From a bacterium (GTDB lineage Bacteria > Actinomycetota > Aquicultoria > Aquicultorales > Aquicultoraceae): 36,166 nucleotides of DNA. A model generated the notes under the pieces. It did no database searches. It saw only the letters and a list, made by a program, of their open reading frames with translations, and had not been told where the DNA came from. The position numbers were made by a program, and so were the translations under genes. Shown here in pieces: positions 8,496-14,606 of the stretch. The stretch is taken from contig CADDYS010000012.1 in assembly GCA_902810715.1 (NCBI GenBank), positions 1 to 36,166 of the forward strand, given 5' to 3'. Every line of letters starts with the position of its first letter. Within the stretch, counting starts at the first letter, position 1.

Positions 8496-9618
8496 TCAAG
8501 CCAAAAAACTTCGAGAGTTAGCTCAAAAAATCAGAGAAGAAAGAGACCGCGCTAGCCTAATCTTTGACCCGGCGGCAAGAAGGTCCGAGAAAAACTTGCC
8601 TGTAAGGGGCACCACATTGCCAACCATGGGCGATATAATCGCCGAGCCTGAGAGCTTAGAGATAGGGCTCGGGGCAAGATTACAGCCAAACGTTGCAAAT
8701 GCAACCCCGGCGGCCGCCCCCCTACCCTCACCGCCCGTACCGCCGCCGCTAATCCAGCCCACAGCGCCGATATCTGTACCTACCCCTGCGCCAACGCCTC
8801 AACCATCCACCACCCGGGTTATTGCGGTAAGTAGCGGAAAAGGTGGGGTCGGAAAAAGCAACCTTGTTGCAAACCTGGGTATCGCGCTTTCTAAGCGCGG
8901 CAGGAAAGTCATGGTTTTTGACGCCGATTTGGGGCTTGCCAACATCGATGTTCTCTTTGGTATAAACCCGAAGTACAACTTAAAACAGCTTGTTGATGGA
9001 GAAAAAACCTTACCAGAAATCCTGGTAAAGGGTCCCTATTCCCTGAAGATTGTGCCCGGCGGCTCCGGCATCCCCGAGCTTGCCAACCTAAGTGACGAGC
9101 AGCAGCAAAAACTGCTTGAGAGCTTTGCCAACTTGGAGCGCGAGTTTGAAATCACCCTTGTAGATACCGGCGCAGGGATATCCAAGGACATAATCTCCTT
9201 TATCCTGGCAGCCCGTGAGGCGATAATTATCACCACACCCGAGCCCACAGCCATAACAGACGCCTACGGTATGATAAAAGTGCTAACGCAAAGAGACTCT
9301 TGCGTCGATATAAAACTAGTAGTAAACATGGTATCCGACGAGAAAGAGGGCCAGGATATCGCAAACCGGATTATTATGGCAACAAAGCAGTTCCTTGGCA
9401 AACGGATTGAAGTTCTCGGCTATATCGTAACGGACCCATCGGTCAATATGTCGGTTGTAAAACAATCACCCCTTATCCTCGGATACCCAAATTCAAGAGC
9501 CGCAAAGTGCATCATGCGGATTGCGGAAACCATTGACAAGACCAGCAAAAAAGATATCCGGCAAATTGCCGGAAGAAACGGTTTCCGCGGATTTCTTTCA
9601 AGATTTTTCGAAAGATAG
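8488..9618 (+). CDS. flhG: MinD-like ATPase FlhG (YlxH), with proline-rich N-terminal extension
   Basis: MinD/ParA-type ATPase that controls flagellar number and activates FlhF. 376 residues, longer than the roughly 300 usual for the family. The first residues MNDQAKKLRELAQ carry the DQAxxLR motif known to stimulate FlhF GTPase activity. After it comes an unusual extension and a proline-rich linker (about residues 70-108, with PLPSPPVPPPL and PTPAPTPQPS). The ATPase core begins at about residue 111 with the deviant Walker A SSGKGGVGKS (K118, K123), then FDADLGLANIDVLFG and VDTGAG. An amphipathic C-terminal helix is plausible (FRGFLSRFFER). Overlaps flhF by 8 nt. Confidence 0.96.
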   Translation: MNDQAKKLRELAQKIREERDRASLIFDPAARRSEKNLPVRGTTLPTMGDIIAEPESLEIGLGARLQPNVANATPAAAPLPSPPVPPPLIQPTAPISVPTPAPTPQPSTTRVIAVSSGKGGVGKSNLVANLGIALSKRGRKVMVFDADLGLANIDVLFGINPKYNLKQLVDGEKTLPEILVKGPYSLKIVPGGSGIPELANLSDEQQQKLLESFANLEREFEITLVDTGAGISKDIISFILAAREAIIITTPEPTAITDAYGMIKVLTQRDSCVDIKLVVNMVSDEKEGQDIANRIIMATKQFLGKRIEVLGYIVTDPSVNMSVVKQSPLILGYPNSRAAKCIMRIAETIDKTSKKDIRQIAGRNGFRGFLSRFFER

Positions 9619-9625
9619 GTGGGTT

Positions 9626-10303
9626 ATGCAAATCAGCAAGTTTTTAAAGCCCGGGCTTTTGATTACCATCGAGGTAAGCCCCGGTGAAAACTGGCCCTTT
9701 ACCATAGGTTATGTTTCTGAGGATTTCAAAGACATAACCTGCGAGCTTTTATTCGAACGTAACCGCCAGGTTGAGATAAAAAGCGGCGACGAACTCGCTA
9801 TCACCTACTCTGCTGAAGACGGTATCTACAATCTTAAGGCGAGAGTAAGCGACGCTGAATACGACCCACTGAAGCTGAACTTAACTCTTACTGAAGACGT
9901 GGCTCATACCCAGCGCCGGGAGTTTTTCCGCCTTATAAGACCGTTTGTAAGGGCAAGATATCGCGCCGTAAGCGGCCCTGAAGATATCTTTAACACCGAG
10001 TTAACCGAGGCCCCGGTAAGGGACCTAAGCGGAAACGGCATAGCTTTTATAATCCCCAAAGAGGACGAGCTACCCTCAGGAACGCCGCTTATAACCGAGG
10101 TTGAGCTCTCAAACGGCAATTTTATAAGCCTTGTCGGCGAAGTAATAAGATGTATCCCCGATCAACCGGTAGTTGGCAGAAGTCTCCTTTGCGTGCATTT
10201 CTCAGTTATTGAGGAGCGTGACCGCGACCGCATCATCGGTCACCTGTTTAGAGAACAGCTTGACCGCGCCGGAAGAAAGCGCCGTATGCACAGGAGAGGC
10301 TAG
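9626..10303 (+). CDS. PilZ-domain c-di-GMP receptor, YcgR-like (first copy)
   Basis: Likely c-di-GMP-dependent regulator of flagellar rotation, in the manner of YcgR/DgrA/MotI. Start is ATG at 9626, 7 nt after the flhG stop and preceded by AGGTGGG; a longer in-frame start at 9521 lies inside flhG and has no support. 225 residues: a YcgR-type N-domain (about 1-90), then PilZ with QRREFFR (R97, R98, R102) and DLSGNG (D133, S135, G138), the two c-di-GMP motifs. The very basic tail ends at a TAG located inside a 16-bp inverted repeat arm (10300-10315), so the C-terminus may have been reset by that element. Paralogous to 11912-12577. Confidence 0.93.
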   Translation: MQISKFLKPGLLITIEVSPGENWPFTIGYVSEDFKDITCELLFERNRQVEIKSGDELAITYSAEDGIYNLKARVSDAEYDPLKLNLTLTEDVAHTQRREFFRLIRPFVRARYRAVSGPEDIFNTELTEAPVRDLSGNGIAFIIPKEDELPSGTPLITEVELSNGNFISLVGEVIRCIPDQPVVGRSLLCVHFSVIEERDRDRIIGHLFREQLDRAGRKRRMHRRG

Positions 10304-10397
10304 TACAGCGTCACAAATAAAATGACGGTTTATTGTACTGACTACCTATCAGTAGTAATAATACTTATCGATCAAAAGAAGTGTGACGCTGTACTAG
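10300..10397. repeat. 98-bp element with perfect 16-bp terminal inverted repeats
   Basis: CTAGTACAGCGTCACA at 10300-10315 is perfectly inverted as TGTGACGCTGTACTAG at 10382-10397. The 66-nt AT-rich interior holds a smaller inverted pair (CTAC and GTAG around 10341-10356). The left arm includes the TAG stop of the preceding PilZ gene. The shape fits a small non-autonomous mobile element (MITE-like) or a long-loop transcriptional hairpin; there is no T-run, so a simple terminator is less likely. Confidence 0.6.
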
Positions 10398-10519
10398 AGA
10401 ATAGAAAATAGAGAAGAGAAAATAGATTGAATTATTGTGGGATAAGTTAGAAAGATGAGGGCAATGTCACTAAGACCATTTTCTATTCGGTCTATTCTCT
10501 ATTATCTATTTTCTTCTCT
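10396..10519. repeat. TAGA/AGAATAG-rich imperfect inverted repeat
   Basis: Left arm 10396-10426 is built of GAGAATAG, AAAATAGAG and AAGAGAAAATAG units. The right arm 10479-10519 is their complement (TCTATTCTCTATTATC and TATTTTCTTCTCT). About 50 nt lie between the arms. It abuts the 98-bp element and fills the rest of the 262-nt gap before the next gene. Composition resembles the CTAG-rich array at 35806-36064 and the short GAGAATAGAGA leader of mnmA. Confidence 0.55.
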
Positions 10520-10565
10520 GGCTATTTAAAGACTCTTATGGTTAGTTGATGTGATGGAGTATTAG

Positions 10566-10997
10566 ATGTCCAATGAGTCTATCAATAAGATAACAATCCT
10601 GTTTAGTTTGGCAATAAGCCTTATCTCCCTTCTCGTAGCATTCTTAACCGGCGATGATTTGTTTTTTATAATAACCACGCGCTTCCTCCTTGTCTTTGTA
10701 ACCAGCGCGGTTTTGGTCTGGACGGCTTTAACCATCGTAAAATCGGTCGTGGTTAAGGCAGCCCAAGAGTCCATAATTGAGCTAAATAAGGCCCTCGAGC
10801 AAGAGAACCGCCTTGCAGAAGACAAAGCAACCGAGGATTTTGCAAAATCGTTCCGCAAAGGGCAAAACCTTGACCTCACCTCCCTGCCGCAAGAGGACTT
10901 AAACCTCAACCTCGCAGCAGGTAGCGAAGAAAATCCTGAAATGAAGGTGTTTGAACCATTTAAGCCGAGAAGAATTGAGACCGATAAGAGTGAATAG
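10566..10997 (+). CDS. Two-span membrane protein of the flagellar operon, unknown function
   Basis: 143 residues, not recognised. Two hydrophobic segments (about residues 8-27 and 35-58) form a hairpin with a very short loop (TGDD), followed by an acidic, probably cytoplasmic tail with a helical stretch (ESIIELNKALEQENRLAEDK). Start ATG follows GATGGAG with 7-nt spacing. It sits between a PilZ receptor and fliA in the same direction, so a role in motility or its regulation is likely by context only. A sigma-28-like promoter for fliA may lie in its last codons. Confidence 0.8.
   Translation: MSNESINKITILFSLAISLISLLVAFLTGDDLFFIITTRFLLVFVTSAVLVWTALTIVKSVVVKAAQESIIELNKALEQENRLAEDKATEDFAKSFRKGQNLDLTSLPQEDLNLNLAAGSEENPEMKVFEPFKPRRIETDKSE
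10961..10987 (+). promoter_or_regulatory. Candidate sigma-28 promoter upstream of fliA
   Basis: TAAG (10961-10964), 15 nt, then ACCGATAA (10980-10987) closely resembles the Gram-positive sigma-28 pattern TAAA-N15-GCCGATAA/T. It lies in the last codons of the upstream gene and 46 nt before the fliA ATG. If real, it would give FliA positive autoregulation. Confidence 0.4.
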
Positions 10998-11033
10998 CAG
11001 CATTTAAGCAGGTCAATTTGGGAACGGTGAAAA

Positions 11034-11804
11034 ATGAATAAGACATTGGCTGCTCCAAGCAAATGGGTGCTCTATAAGGTACACAACAACCCGCAAGCAA
11101 AAGAGGAGCTAATATTGGAAAACATATCCCTGGTCAAGTACGTGGCCGAGCGAATCAAGAGTAACCTCCCTTCCGAGATTGACAGGGACGACCTCGTTAG
11201 CTACGGCACCTTCGGCTTAATCGACGCTATAGAAAAGTTCGACCACACCCGAGGACTAAAGTTTGAGACCTACGCCATTCCAAGGATTCGCGGGGCCATT
11301 CTGGACGGCCTCAGGGCGTTTGACATTGTCCCCAGGTCGATGCGGCAAAAGGCCAAGCAGATCGGCAAAGCCTACGCCGAGGTTGAAAACCGTCTTGGAA
11401 GAGCCGCAACAGATAAAGAGGTAGCCAAAGAGCTTGGGGTCGATACAGAATCATTTAACAGTATGCTTGCTGAAGTAAGCAGGCTCCCCCTTCTTTCACT
11501 CGATGACCTAGTACTGCAGGATGACGAGAACGGCGTAACGCTTGGCGAGCGAATTGAAAATAAAAACTCAAACGACCCCATTGAGCTGGTTGAATTAACC
11601 GAAGTCAGAGATGCCCTAATCAAGGGGATAGATTCCCTAAGCGAGCAGGAGAGATTGGTCGTCACTCTTTACTACTACGAAGGTCTAACCCTCAGAGAAA
11701 CCTGTGAGGTTATAGGATTATCCGAGTCAAGAGTATCCCAAATCAGGACAAAAGCGGTTTTAAAACTTCGTGAGCGGCTCTCGCACCTGCAGGATGACAT
11801 GTAA
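11034..11804 (+). CDS. fliA: RNA polymerase sigma factor FliA (sigma-28/SigD)
   Basis: Alternative sigma factor for late flagellar and chemotaxis genes. 256 residues, full length, of the FliA/WhiG group: region 2 (DRDDLVSYGTFGLIDAIEKF, KFETYAIPRIRGAILDGLR), region 3 (VPRSMRQKAKQIGKAYAEVE, RAATDKEVAKELGV) and region 4 with the HTH (LTLRETCEVIGLSESRVSQI). ATG at 11034 follows GGTGA. A neighbouring flgM anti-sigma gene is not seen in this window. Its location after flhF, flhG and pilZ and before a SwrB-like gene mirrors the end of the Bacillus fla/che operon (sigD-swrB). Confidence 0.97.
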   Translation: MNKTLAAPSKWVLYKVHNNPQAKEELILENISLVKYVAERIKSNLPSEIDRDDLVSYGTFGLIDAIEKFDHTRGLKFETYAIPRIRGAILDGLRAFDIVPRSMRQKAKQIGKAYAEVENRLGRAATDKEVAKELGVDTESFNSMLAEVSRLPLLSLDDLVLQDDENGVTLGERIENKNSNDPIELVELTEVRDALIKGIDSLSEQERLVVTLYYYEGLTLRETCEVIGLSESRVSQIRTKAVLKLRERLSHLQDDM

Positions 11805-11842
11805 GAAATTTGCCGCTAAAAACTATTATTTTTAAACATCAG

Positions 11843-11850
11843 GCCGATAA
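11843..11850 (+). promoter_or_regulatory. Exact sigma-28 -10 box upstream of second pilZ gene
   Basis: GCCGATAA at 11843-11850 is a perfect match to the sigma-28 -10 consensus, in the 107-nt gap between fliA and the second pilZ gene. The -35 is weaker: TATTATTT at 11824-11831, 11 nt upstream, matches TAAAGTTT at 5 of 8. Predicted transcription would start about 55 nt before the ATG at 11912. Confidence 0.5.
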
Positions 11851-11911
11851 CTAATATACAAGGTTTTACAGTATTTATGCAGTTTAGAAAAGTGGGCATT
11901 TGGAGTAGAAG

Positions 11912-12577
11912 ATGCAGGTTGAGGCACTGGAGCTAATAAAAACCGGCCAAATAGTCTACGTCGAGGACGAAGAGGGCCAATCCTGGCCTTTTGGCGTCAG
12001 TAACATCCCTAACCATGAGCTCGTAGTTTGCAATGCACTGGGAAGAAAATCCACCCCCATGAAAAGCTCATCAAGCACCGTGAAAATCATCATACCCGAA
12101 GAGAACGGGGCCTTTCTAGTTATGGCAAAAATTGATGAGGCTGATGGGACCAACAACCGCGTAACCCTTAAACCGTTCGGAGAAGTAAACCACGTCCAGC
12201 GCAGGCAATATTTTAGGATTTCGAAACCTTCGGTGCTGGTTCACTACCAGTTGGTCGAACGGGACGTGTACGAGGATATAATGAAGCTGGTTGAGGGCAT
12301 GGTCTGGGATTTGAGCGGAAACGGTATCGGGATGGTTATAAGAAACGCAAAAACTATCTACACGGGCTCCCCAATAAAAATGAATATCGCACTCCCCGAC
12401 GAGCCGCCGATTGAGATTGTCGGCGAAGTGGTGCGTGTCGTGCCGAAAAGCATTATTAAAAACGAGTATCTGCTCGGCGTAACTTTTAAAAAAATACGCC
12501 GTTCAGACCTGGATAGAATAGTAAAGTATATAACTCAAGAGCAGCTTGCGCTAAGGAAGCTTAAGAAAAAAGCGTAA
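11912..12577 (+). CDS. PilZ-domain c-di-GMP receptor, YcgR-like (second copy)
   Basis: 221 residues with the same two-domain plan as 9626-10303: a beta-rich YcgR N-domain, then PilZ with QRRQYFR (R97, R98, R102) and DLSGNG (D133 to G138). The motif residue numbers are identical to the first copy, so the two are ancient duplicates, yet the sequences between motifs are well diverged. Start ATG follows GGAG at 7 nt. The C-terminus is strongly basic (LRKLKKKA). Likely binds c-di-GMP and slows or stops flagellar rotation. An exact sigma-28 -10 box upstream suggests late-class expression, unlike the first copy, which is coupled to flhG. Confidence 0.93.
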   Translation: MQVEALELIKTGQIVYVEDEEGQSWPFGVSNIPNHELVVCNALGRKSTPMKSSSSTVKIIIPEENGAFLVMAKIDEADGTNNRVTLKPFGEVNHVQRRQYFRISKPSVLVHYQLVERDVYEDIMKLVEGMVWDLSGNGIGMVIRNAKTIYTGSPIKMNIALPDEPPIEIVGEVVRVVPKSIIKNEYLLGVTFKKIRRSDLDRIVKYITQEQLALRKLKKKA

Positions 12578-12603
12578 TCATACCTTCCGTAATATTTTTC
12601 TAC

Positions 12604-12632
12604 TTGGTGACCGCATAGCGAAATGCTATAAT
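12604..12632 (+). promoter_or_regulatory. Candidate sigma-A promoter
   Basis: TTGGTG (12604-12609), a 17-nt spacer and TATAAT (12627-12632) form a good housekeeping promoter 72 nt before the ATG at 12705. It would allow the two small downstream genes to be expressed apart from the flagellar operon. Confidence 0.55.
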
Positions 12633-12704
12633 TCATTGCAGGATTACAGGCTGATTGCTAGAACTGGATGCAGTAATAATGGCTCTTAGAGGAAAGGAAG
12701 AGCT

Positions 12705-13022
12705 ATGTCAATCCGGCCAACCGATTTGCAGATTATAGTCCAGAAGATGCAGGAAGTTGAGCGATTGCAGCAAACCCAGCAACAGCAGCCAAAAACGCAA
12801 CAGCAACAGTTTGCCGCTGAGTTGCAAAAGCAAAACGAGGCAAAAGAAAAACAGGTCAACTCTTCACCCCAAACGGATGAAGTAAAAATCAACACCAAGG
12901 AAAAAGACGCAGAGCAAAAGCAGCACGAGAGCAATAAACACAGGCAATCAGGTAAATCACCTGAGGATGAAAAAGAAAGCAAGCCATCAGATTCCGAGCA
13001 CATAATCGACATAAAGATCTAG
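12705..13022 (+). CDS. Small hydrophilic Gln-rich protein linked to flagellar genes
   Basis: 105 residues, no membrane segment. The N-terminus (MSIRPTDLQIIVQKMQEVER) resembles short conserved proteins found beside fliA in clostridial flagellar operons, recalled from general knowledge and not verified here. The rest is low complexity: Gln runs (about residues 24-40) then a Lys/Glu/Ser-rich, probably disordered tail. Start ATG follows AGGAAAGGAAG. It stands 12 nt before the SwrB-like gene and shares its likely promoter. Function unknown. Confidence 0.8.
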   Translation: MSIRPTDLQIIVQKMQEVERLQQTQQQQPKTQQQQFAAELQKQNEAKEKQVNSSPQTDEVKINTKEKDAEQKQHESNKHRQSGKSPEDEKESKPSDSEHIIDIKI

Positions 13023-13034
13023 GAGTTGGATAAA

Positions 13035-13583
13035 ATGTATATGGGGTTTGAGCCGATTATTATCGTATTAGCTGTTGCACTGATTTCGATCCCTATGCTA
13101 ACCTGGATAATCTTAAGAAGGATATCGGCCACCGATAAAATAAAAGACAGCAAAGAAGAACTTCGTTCCCTCGAAAACTCTCTCTCTCTGTTGATTAAAG
13201 AACTCCAGGACTCGGTCCAAAAAGCCTTGGGCGATATGGAAACCTCCGCCGATAGACTAAGCCGTATGATAGAAGATGCAGACGACCGTGTTCGCCAGCT
13301 TCAATACTATTACGAGTACGGCGAGGAGCTGCGCCCGATCGTATCCTCGCAGCCTCAGCCGCAGCCAACCGCCAGCAGTGCGGCAGCAACCCCGGTTGAA
13401 ACCAACCACGCGATAAAGCACAAGGAAGTGCACGAGTTAAGCCGTAAGGGCTGGAGCGCGGTGCAGATTGCAAAGCACACCGGTATGAGCACGGACGAAG
13501 TCCAGCTTATCATAAATTTGATGGAGATAAGCACGATGGATATGCAATCCCGGCCCCCGCAAACAAGGCAGCCGATGGTTTAG
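13035..13583 (+). CDS. SwrB-like membrane-anchored coiled-coil protein
   Basis: 182 residues from ATG at 13035, which has AGGAG 9 nt upstream; an in-frame TTG at 13026 touches that AGGAG and cannot use it. One N-terminal membrane anchor (about residues 5-25), a coiled coil (about 30-85), a Pro/Gln/Ala-rich linker (about 98-120), then a C-terminal helix-turn-helix-like segment (HELSRKGWSAVQIAKHTGMS, then TDEVQLIINL). This plan and the place after fliA match Bacillus SwrB (YlxL), which promotes export-gate assembly next to sigD. Assignment rests on architecture and position, not on close sequence identity. Last rightward gene of the flagellar block. Confidence 0.78.
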   Translation: MYMGFEPIIIVLAVALISIPMLTWIILRRISATDKIKDSKEELRSLENSLSLLIKELQDSVQKALGDMETSADRLSRMIEDADDRVRQLQYYYEYGEELRPIVSSQPQPQPTASSAAATPVETNHAIKHKEVHELSRKGWSAVQIAKHTGMSTDEVQLIINLMEISTMDMQSRPPQTRQPMV

Positions 13584-13584
13584 C

Positions 13585-13863
13585 TTAAGGTCTTAGGTGG
13601 TCCATTATTGCCCGGCGTTTTTCCAATACCTCCTCTATCTCCATAATGCCGGTCATAATTCGATACCGCCTTATCGGATCATCTTCCATCTCAAACGCCT
13701 TAATAAGATCTTCATACTCCTGGACTAAGATTTGGTCGACTGATTTTACGTGCGTACATAATTCCTTGAATTGCCTGTTTAGAATGTACTCCCATTTTTT
13801 ACTGACTAGAACCCATTTAAGCTTTGTAAACCACCGTCCGGCAAAACCTGCTATCCCCTCCAT
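13585..13863 (-). CDS. Hypothetical small helical protein
   Basis: 92 residues from ATG at 13863 with GAGGGG about 9 nt upstream; a TTG two codons earlier lies too close to that site. Not recognised. An N-terminal amphipathic stretch (MEGIAGFAGRWFTKLKWVLV) is followed by charged helices (SVDQILVQEYEDLIKAFEME, IMEIEEVLEKRRAIMDHL). It is convergent with the SwrB-like gene, with stop codons one base apart, and 23 nt downstream of an HTH regulator gene, with which it probably forms a two-gene unit. No function can be given. Confidence 0.7.
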   Translation of the reverse strand: MEGIAGFAGRWFTKLKWVLVSKKWEYILNRQFKELCTHVKSVDQILVQEYEDLIKAFEMEDDPIRRYRIMTGIMEIEEVLEKRRAIMDHLRP

Positions 13864-13886
13864 TACCAATCGCCCCTCAAAGAAAA

Positions 13887-14084
13887 TTAAGAAAAGAAGA
13901 TATCTTGCTCTGTCATGTCCAGCTCTCTTGCAATTTTTGTCATGGAGTGAGCTGACGGGATATGCCGCCCCTTAACCCACTTGTTCATGAGGCTCTTATC
14001 GACGCCAATCTTTCTTGCAAGCGCGCTTTGACTAATGTTGCGTTCGTGCAAGATCTTTTCAAGTTTGGTTGCAAAAGAGAGCAT
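13887..14084 (-). CDS. Small XRE/Cro-type HTH regulator
   Basis: 65 residues, essentially one helix-turn-helix domain of the lambda-Cro/XRE class (KLEKILHERNISQSALARKI, GVDKSLMNKWVKGRHIP, then SMTKIARELDMTEQDIF). ATG follows GGAG at 7 nt. Divergent from a second XRE gene at 14190, with a 105-nt control region between that holds inverted repeats. Likely an autoregulatory DNA-binding protein; the small downstream gene may be its partner. Phage-like origin is possible but no other phage genes are present. Confidence 0.88.
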   Translation of the reverse strand: MLSFATKLEKILHERNISQSALARKIGVDKSLMNKWVKGRHIPSAHSMTKIARELDMTEQDIFFS

Positions 14085-14100
14085 ACGAAAACTCCAGCGT

Positions 14101-14125
14101 ATTAACCATTAACTTGAAGGTTAAT
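14101..14125. promoter_or_regulatory. Operator-like inverted repeat between divergent HTH genes
   Basis: ATTAACC (14101-14107) and GGTTAAT (14119-14125) form a perfect 7-bp inverted repeat with an 11-nt spacer, 17 nt upstream of the leftward HTH gene. A second pair, AGTTGT (14151-14156) and ACAACT (14165-14170), lies in the rightward promoter. Both are plausible binding sites for the two XRE proteins. Confidence 0.5.
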
Positions 14126-14152
14126 AAAACTTTTTCCGGTTGTCAATAATAG

Positions 14153-14183
14153 TTGTCAAAAGTTACAACTTCGAGCTTATAAT
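14153..14183 (+). promoter_or_regulatory. Promoter for likely leaderless HTH transcript
   Basis: TTGTCA (14153-14158), a 19-nt spacer and perfect TATAAT (14178-14183). The ATG begins at 14190, exactly where transcription would start, and no Shine-Dalgarno sequence precedes it. A 6-bp inverted repeat (14151-14170) overlaps the -35 box, so repressor binding would block the promoter. Confidence 0.55.
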
Positions 14184-14189
14184 TATTTT

Positions 14190-14606
14190 ATGAACGCAAA
14201 CTTATCGACTAATCGTACATATAACGATTTCCCGAAGGCGCTGCGGGAGCTTATGGAAACCAGGGGCTTTAGCTTCCCCAAACTTGCAAGAGAGATAGGT
14301 CGAAAACTATCAACTACATATATTCATAACCTTGCTTCCGGCAAATCAAAGCCCACTAAGGAGAATATTGAAGTTATTGCAAAAGGGCTTAAAATCAGCC
14401 CTTCCTACTTTAAGGAATATAGAGAGTACCGGGCGAAAGAGAAAATAGGTAAAAATCCAAAAATAGCCGATTTAGTCCTAGACGAGAAAGCAATTGAATT
14501 AACTTCCGAAATTGAATCGCTAAGCGATGAGGAGAAGAAAGAAGTTGTAGAACTTATAAAGGAGTTCAAATCAAAGTACCGCACGCGCAGGAAAAATAAG
14601 TACTAG
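14190..14606 (+). CDS. XRE-family HTH transcriptional regulator
   Basis: 138 residues. An N-terminal Cro/C1-type helix-turn-helix (about residues 13-75: FPKALRELMETRGFSFPKLA, STTYIHNLASGKSKPTKENI, KGLKISPSYFKEY) is followed by a charged helical tail with an acidic patch (SEIESLSDEEKKEVVELIKE) that could mediate dimerisation. Translation probably starts on a leaderless mRNA, since TATAAT ends 6 nt before the ATG. Divergent from the 65-residue HTH gene, suggesting mutual control. It ends 4 nt into the 3' end of the convergent HD-GYP gene. Confidence 0.9.
   Translation: MNANLSTNRTYNDFPKALRELMETRGFSFPKLAREIGRKLSTTYIHNLASGKSKPTKENIEVIAKGLKISPSYFKEYREYRAKEKIGKNPKIADLVLDEKAIELTSEIESLSDEEKKEVVELIKEFKSKYRTRRKNKY

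Noticed and set aside
9521-9625. Longer N-terminus for the first PilZ protein, starting inside flhG
   Set aside because: It would overlap flhG by about 100 nt, and the ATG at 9626 has a good AGGTGGG site 7 nt after the flhG stop; the extra residues do not resemble YcgR.
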